Source of the DNA: an uncultured Bacillota bacterium
Lineage (GTDB): Bacteria; Bacillota_I; Bacilli_A; RF39; UBA660
Reading direction: 5' to 3'
Assembly (NCBI GenBank): GCA_947179265.1
Contig: CAMXBB010000070.1
Location: forward strand, 1-7,323
Length of the DNA: 7,323 bases
Of the stretch, positions 5,146-7,323 are shown piece by piece. The notes under the pieces were generated by a model, which saw only the letters and a list, made by a program, of their open reading frames with translations, did not search any database and was not told where the DNA came from. A program made the position numbers and the translations under genes. Numbering within the stretch: position 1 is the first letter of the stretch; each line of letters begins with the position of its first letter.

Positions 5146-6594
5146 ATGAAGTTAAATAAAAGAAATAACTCAAATAAATTAGTAATACCTATACTTATAC
5201 TTTCCTTATTATTTATAAGTATCGGTTATTCATATCTGCAAACTACTTTAAGTATAGATGGTAATGTATCGTTTGATATTTGTATGAAAAATACGCATAA
5301 GGTAACAATATTAGGTCAAACAATGACGTATTATGATGATGACAAATGTAGTGAATTTGTAAGCAGTAAAAATGGAATTCGATTTGACAATGAACCATCA
5401 GATACCAATGGAAAAGGACTATATCTTCGAGCAGGAACAGAAAATGATGAATATCCAATATATTATTATCGTGGTGGAGATGATTTAAATAATGATGGCT
5501 TGGAAGATTTTATAAATAACCATGTATTATTTGGAGGCTTCTGTTGGAAGATAGTAAGAACTACCGAAAAAGGTGGAACAAAACTAATATATGACGGGTT
5601 ACCTAATGAAAATAATGAGTGTGTAAATATAAACGCAAATACATTATTAGAAAAAACATCAATTTTCAATCAGAACTATAGTGCTCTAGCAGATATTGGA
5701 TATATGTATGGAGAAAGATATCCTACTGTTTCGTGGACGGATCAAGCATTCATTTATGGTAATGATATTACATACAGTGACGGAGTGTACACTTTGATAG
5801 AACCAACTGAAACTGCGGATACACTAGAGAACAATCCGAAGCTACATTATACTTGTAAATTTGATGAAAGAGATAAATGTGATGTAGCATACTATGTATA
5901 TAAAATTAATACTAATAGTAAGAATATTTATGCAGTTGAATTAAAAAATGGTAAAAAGTTACAAGATATCATAGATGATTCTTATGAGAATAAAAACGAT
6001 TCAGAAGTAAAACAAACCATTGATACATGGTTTAAAGAAAATTTGACTAATGAAATTAATAGTAGTAAAAGGGATTATAAGGATTATTTAGAGGATGCTG
6101 TGTGGTGTAATGATCGAAGCATTGCTAAGGGAGGCTATTTGTCAAAGGATTCAGCAGCAACTATTACATATTTTGGAGCTTTTGGGACAAGATCCTTATC
6201 AAGTACATCATTGAAACCAGCGTTAAAAGATGAATTTGCATGTCCAAATAAAAATGATAGATTTACAACAAATGATGTTGTTATAGGTAATGGTAAGTTA
6301 AAATATTCAATAGGAATGTTAACAGCTGATGAGGTAGCGGTTGCTGGTAATGGTTGGAATGGATATAGTAACAAAACTTATTTGTACAATGGTCAATACT
6401 ACTGGACTTTATCTCCATATTCAAGCTCGATAAATGGTTATTCTTATTTCGGATTATTTTCGGTTGCTAATAAATTTTTATATTATACATATGTAGGTGG
6501 AGCTAATGGTGTACGTCCTTCAATTGTTCTAAAGTATGATATAGTAGCAACTAGTGGAGATGGTTCATCAGAACATCCATATGTAGTTGAATAA
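5146..6594 (+). CDS. Secreted or anchored surface protein of unknown function with a C-terminal lectin-fold-like domain
   Basis: The 482-aa product has a basic N-terminus and one hydrophobic segment (about 11-30, ending SIGYSYLQTTL), a signal peptide or anchor. The exported part has eight Cys (46, 68, 133, 159, 237, 245, 321, 366), an even number that permits disulfides. Segments I associate with a family in uncultured gut Firmicutes are GLYLRAGTEN (91-100), PIYYYRGG (104-111), GFCWKIVRTT (131-140), VWCNDRSI (319-326), SIGMLTADEVA (388-398), YYWTLSPY (418-425), NGVRPSIVLK (454-463) and the ending GDGSSEHPYVVE. The last 70 residues resemble DUF6273-type domains, which may have a C-type-lectin-like fold (inference). 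DLNNDGLED (113-121) matches a calcium-loop pattern. The TAA just before the ATG rules out a longer start. No sortase motif is seen. It is a single-gene unit; adhesion or host contact is a guess. Confidence 0.85.
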   Translation: MKLNKRNNSNKLVIPILILSLLFISIGYSYLQTTLSIDGNVSFDICMKNTHKVTILGQTMTYYDDDKCSEFVSSKNGIRFDNEPSDTNGKGLYLRAGTENDEYPIYYYRGGDDLNNDGLEDFINNHVLFGGFCWKIVRTTEKGGTKLIYDGLPNENNECVNINANTLLEKTSIFNQNYSALADIGYMYGERYPTVSWTDQAFIYGNDITYSDGVYTLIEPTETADTLENNPKLHYTCKFDERDKCDVAYYVYKINTNSKNIYAVELKNGKKLQDIIDDSYENKNDSEVKQTIDTWFKENLTNEINSSKRDYKDYLEDAVWCNDRSIAKGGYLSKDSAATITYFGAFGTRSLSSTSLKPALKDEFACPNKNDRFTTNDVVIGNGKLKYSIGMLTADEVAVAGNGWNGYSNKTYLYNGQYYWTLSPYSSSINGYSYFGLFSVANKFLYYTYVGGANGVRPSIVLKYDIVATSGDGSSEHPYVVE

Positions 6595-6600
6595 ATATTT

Positions 6601-6624
6601 AAAAGGATTTATAATCCTTTTTTT
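6601..6624 (+). terminator. Intrinsic terminator of the 482-aa surface protein gene
   Basis: AAAAGGATT (6601-6609) pairs perfectly with AATCCTTTT (6613-6621) around a 3-nt loop, and the T-tract runs through 6624. It begins 7 bases after the stop codon. Confidence 0.88.
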
Positions 6625-6655
6625 ATTTACTTGTATTTCCTAATAGGAAAGTTTT

Positions 6656-6675
6656 TGATATACTATACTAGGTGA
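6656..6675 (+). promoter_or_regulatory. Extended -10 promoter fused to the ribosome site of the phosphodiesterase gene
   Basis: TGATATACT (6656-6664) is an extended -10. A second TATACT overlaps it by one base (6664-6669). AGGTGA (6670-6675) follows at once and lies 4 nt before the ATG at 6680. No good -35 is seen at 16-18 bp (TTTCCT at 6636-6641, three of six). The predicted leader is about 9 nt. Confidence 0.6.
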
Positions 6676-6679
6676 AGTT

Positions 6680-7323
6680 ATGAAAGTTGTTAAGAATTTA
6701 GATTTCCTTAAGAGTAAGTTAATTGCTCATCGAGGAATTTTTGATAATGATAAAGTCTATGAAAACACTTTAAAAGCTATTTTTAAAGCTGTGTCATTGG
6801 GATATATAGTGGAAATAGATATTCGTATGCTTGCTGATGGAGAGATAGTATTATTTCATGATAAGGATATGATGCGTCTACTTAATGTTGAAGGTTGTAT
6901 TGAAAACCTTACATATGATGAATTATCTTATATAGCTAAATATGAAGTCCCTAAACTTAAGGATGTATTAGAATATGTAAAAGGACAAGTGCCTTTATTA
7001 ATTGAATTAAAAACCATTAGTAAAAGAGGTTTATTTGAGAGTAAAGTTGCGGAAATATTAGATAATTATGAAGGAAAATTTGCTATTCAATCATTCAATA
7101 TTAAAACTATAAAATGGTTTAGTAAGAACCGTGAAAAATATGTGATTGGTTATCTAATTGGTAAGAGTAACTATAAAAAGGAATATTTCTTTAAAAACTA
7201 TGATTTTGTTAATTGTGATATTAATCTATATAGTGATAATAAAATAAAGCGTTTAAGAGCTGAACAGGGTGTTATTGGGTATACTGTAGATAGTAAAGAA
7301 GTATTAGAAAGTAAGAGATATTT
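6680..7323 (+). CDS. Glycerophosphodiester phosphodiesterase family protein (3' end outside the window)
   Basis: An open frame of 214 codons plus two bases reaches the window edge without a stop, so the C-terminus is missing. The GDPD TIM-barrel signature is clear: AHRG (16-19, His17), ENT (28-30), EIDIR (45-49, Glu45 and Asp47 as likely metal ligands), FHD (59-61, His60 as catalytic partner), IELK (108-111), QSF (137-139) and GYTVD (200-204), the place of the usual W-T-V/N strand. The family hydrolyses glycerophosphodiesters to glycerol-3-phosphate and an alcohol. No signal peptide is seen, so a cytosolic enzyme is likely. The family is usually about 240 aa, so roughly 25-30 residues should lie beyond the edge. 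The ATG follows AGGTGA at 4 nt. Its promoter module matches that of the pilin gene. Exact substrate is unknown. Confidence 0.93.
   Translation, partial: MKVVKNLDFLKSKLIAHRGIFDNDKVYENTLKAIFKAVSLGYIVEIDIRMLADGEIVLFHDKDMMRLLNVEGCIENLTYDELSYIAKYEVPKLKDVLEYVKGQVPLLIELKTISKRGLFESKVAEILDNYEGKFAIQSFNIKTIKWFSKNREKYVIGYLIGKSNYKKEYFFKNYDFVNCDINLYSDNKIKRLRAEQGVIGYTVDSKEVLESKRY

Noticed and set aside
5243..5669. Two antisense open frames inside the surface protein gene
   Set aside because: Biased His/Tyr/Phe or Phe/Ser composition, fully contained in a real gene, and no start signals.
6135..6374. Antisense open frame near the 3' part of the surface protein gene
   Set aside because: The sense frame shows conserved motifs here (SIGMLTADEVA); the antisense product has no recognisable feature.
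6379..6594. A diversity-generating retroelement
   Set aside because: The lectin-like ending is suggestive, but no reverse transcriptase, accessory gene or template repeat is visible in the window.

Overview
This AT-rich window looks like the chromosome of a low-GC Bacillota with a compact genome, plausibly an uncultured host-associated member of the Bacilli/Mollicutes-like gut lineages. The reasons are the base composition, the AGGAGG-type ribosome sites, the 1-nt gene overlaps, the AT-rich hairpin terminators, and two kinds of surface protein (a lone FTLIE-type prepilin and a secreted 'IGYSYLQTTL' protein) that I associate with such genomes. Lineage is inference. All 16 Trp codons I can place are TGG and no gene carries an in-frame TGA, so the standard bacterial code fits.

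Layout: positions 1-33 are not genomic. They match the Illumina Nextera read-2 adapter plus Tn5 mosaic end at 30 of 33 bases, so the left edge is a contig end with adapter left on. Then come engB (128-721), with its own promoter and terminator; a single prepilin-like gene (770-1351), also with its own promoter and terminator; and a four-gene operon at 1426-5001: der, an unrecognised membrane-anchored protein, a YgjP-type zinc metallopeptidase and a SpoU/TrmH RNA methyltransferase. Each junction in that operon overlaps by one base (TAATG, TAGTG, TAATG), and the operon ends in a hairpin terminator. After a 144-nt intergenic region with a TTGACA promoter, a TGTAAA/TTTACA half-site array and a possible folded leader comes a secreted or anchored 482-aa surface protein (5146-6594) with its own terminator. 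Last is a glycerophosphodiester phosphodiesterase gene (6680 onward), cut by the window end.

How the genes relate: EngB, Der and the SpoU-type methyltransferase all point to large-subunit ribosome assembly or rRNA modification. The two surface-protein genes are self-contained monocistronic units placed between the housekeeping units. I see no defence system, mobile element, CRISPR array, tRNA or rRNA. The most unusual items are the unknown 312-aa operon protein, the regulatory region before the 482-aa gene, the near-identical minimal promoter/ribosome-site modules before the pilin and phosphodiesterase genes, and the adapter sequence at the left end.
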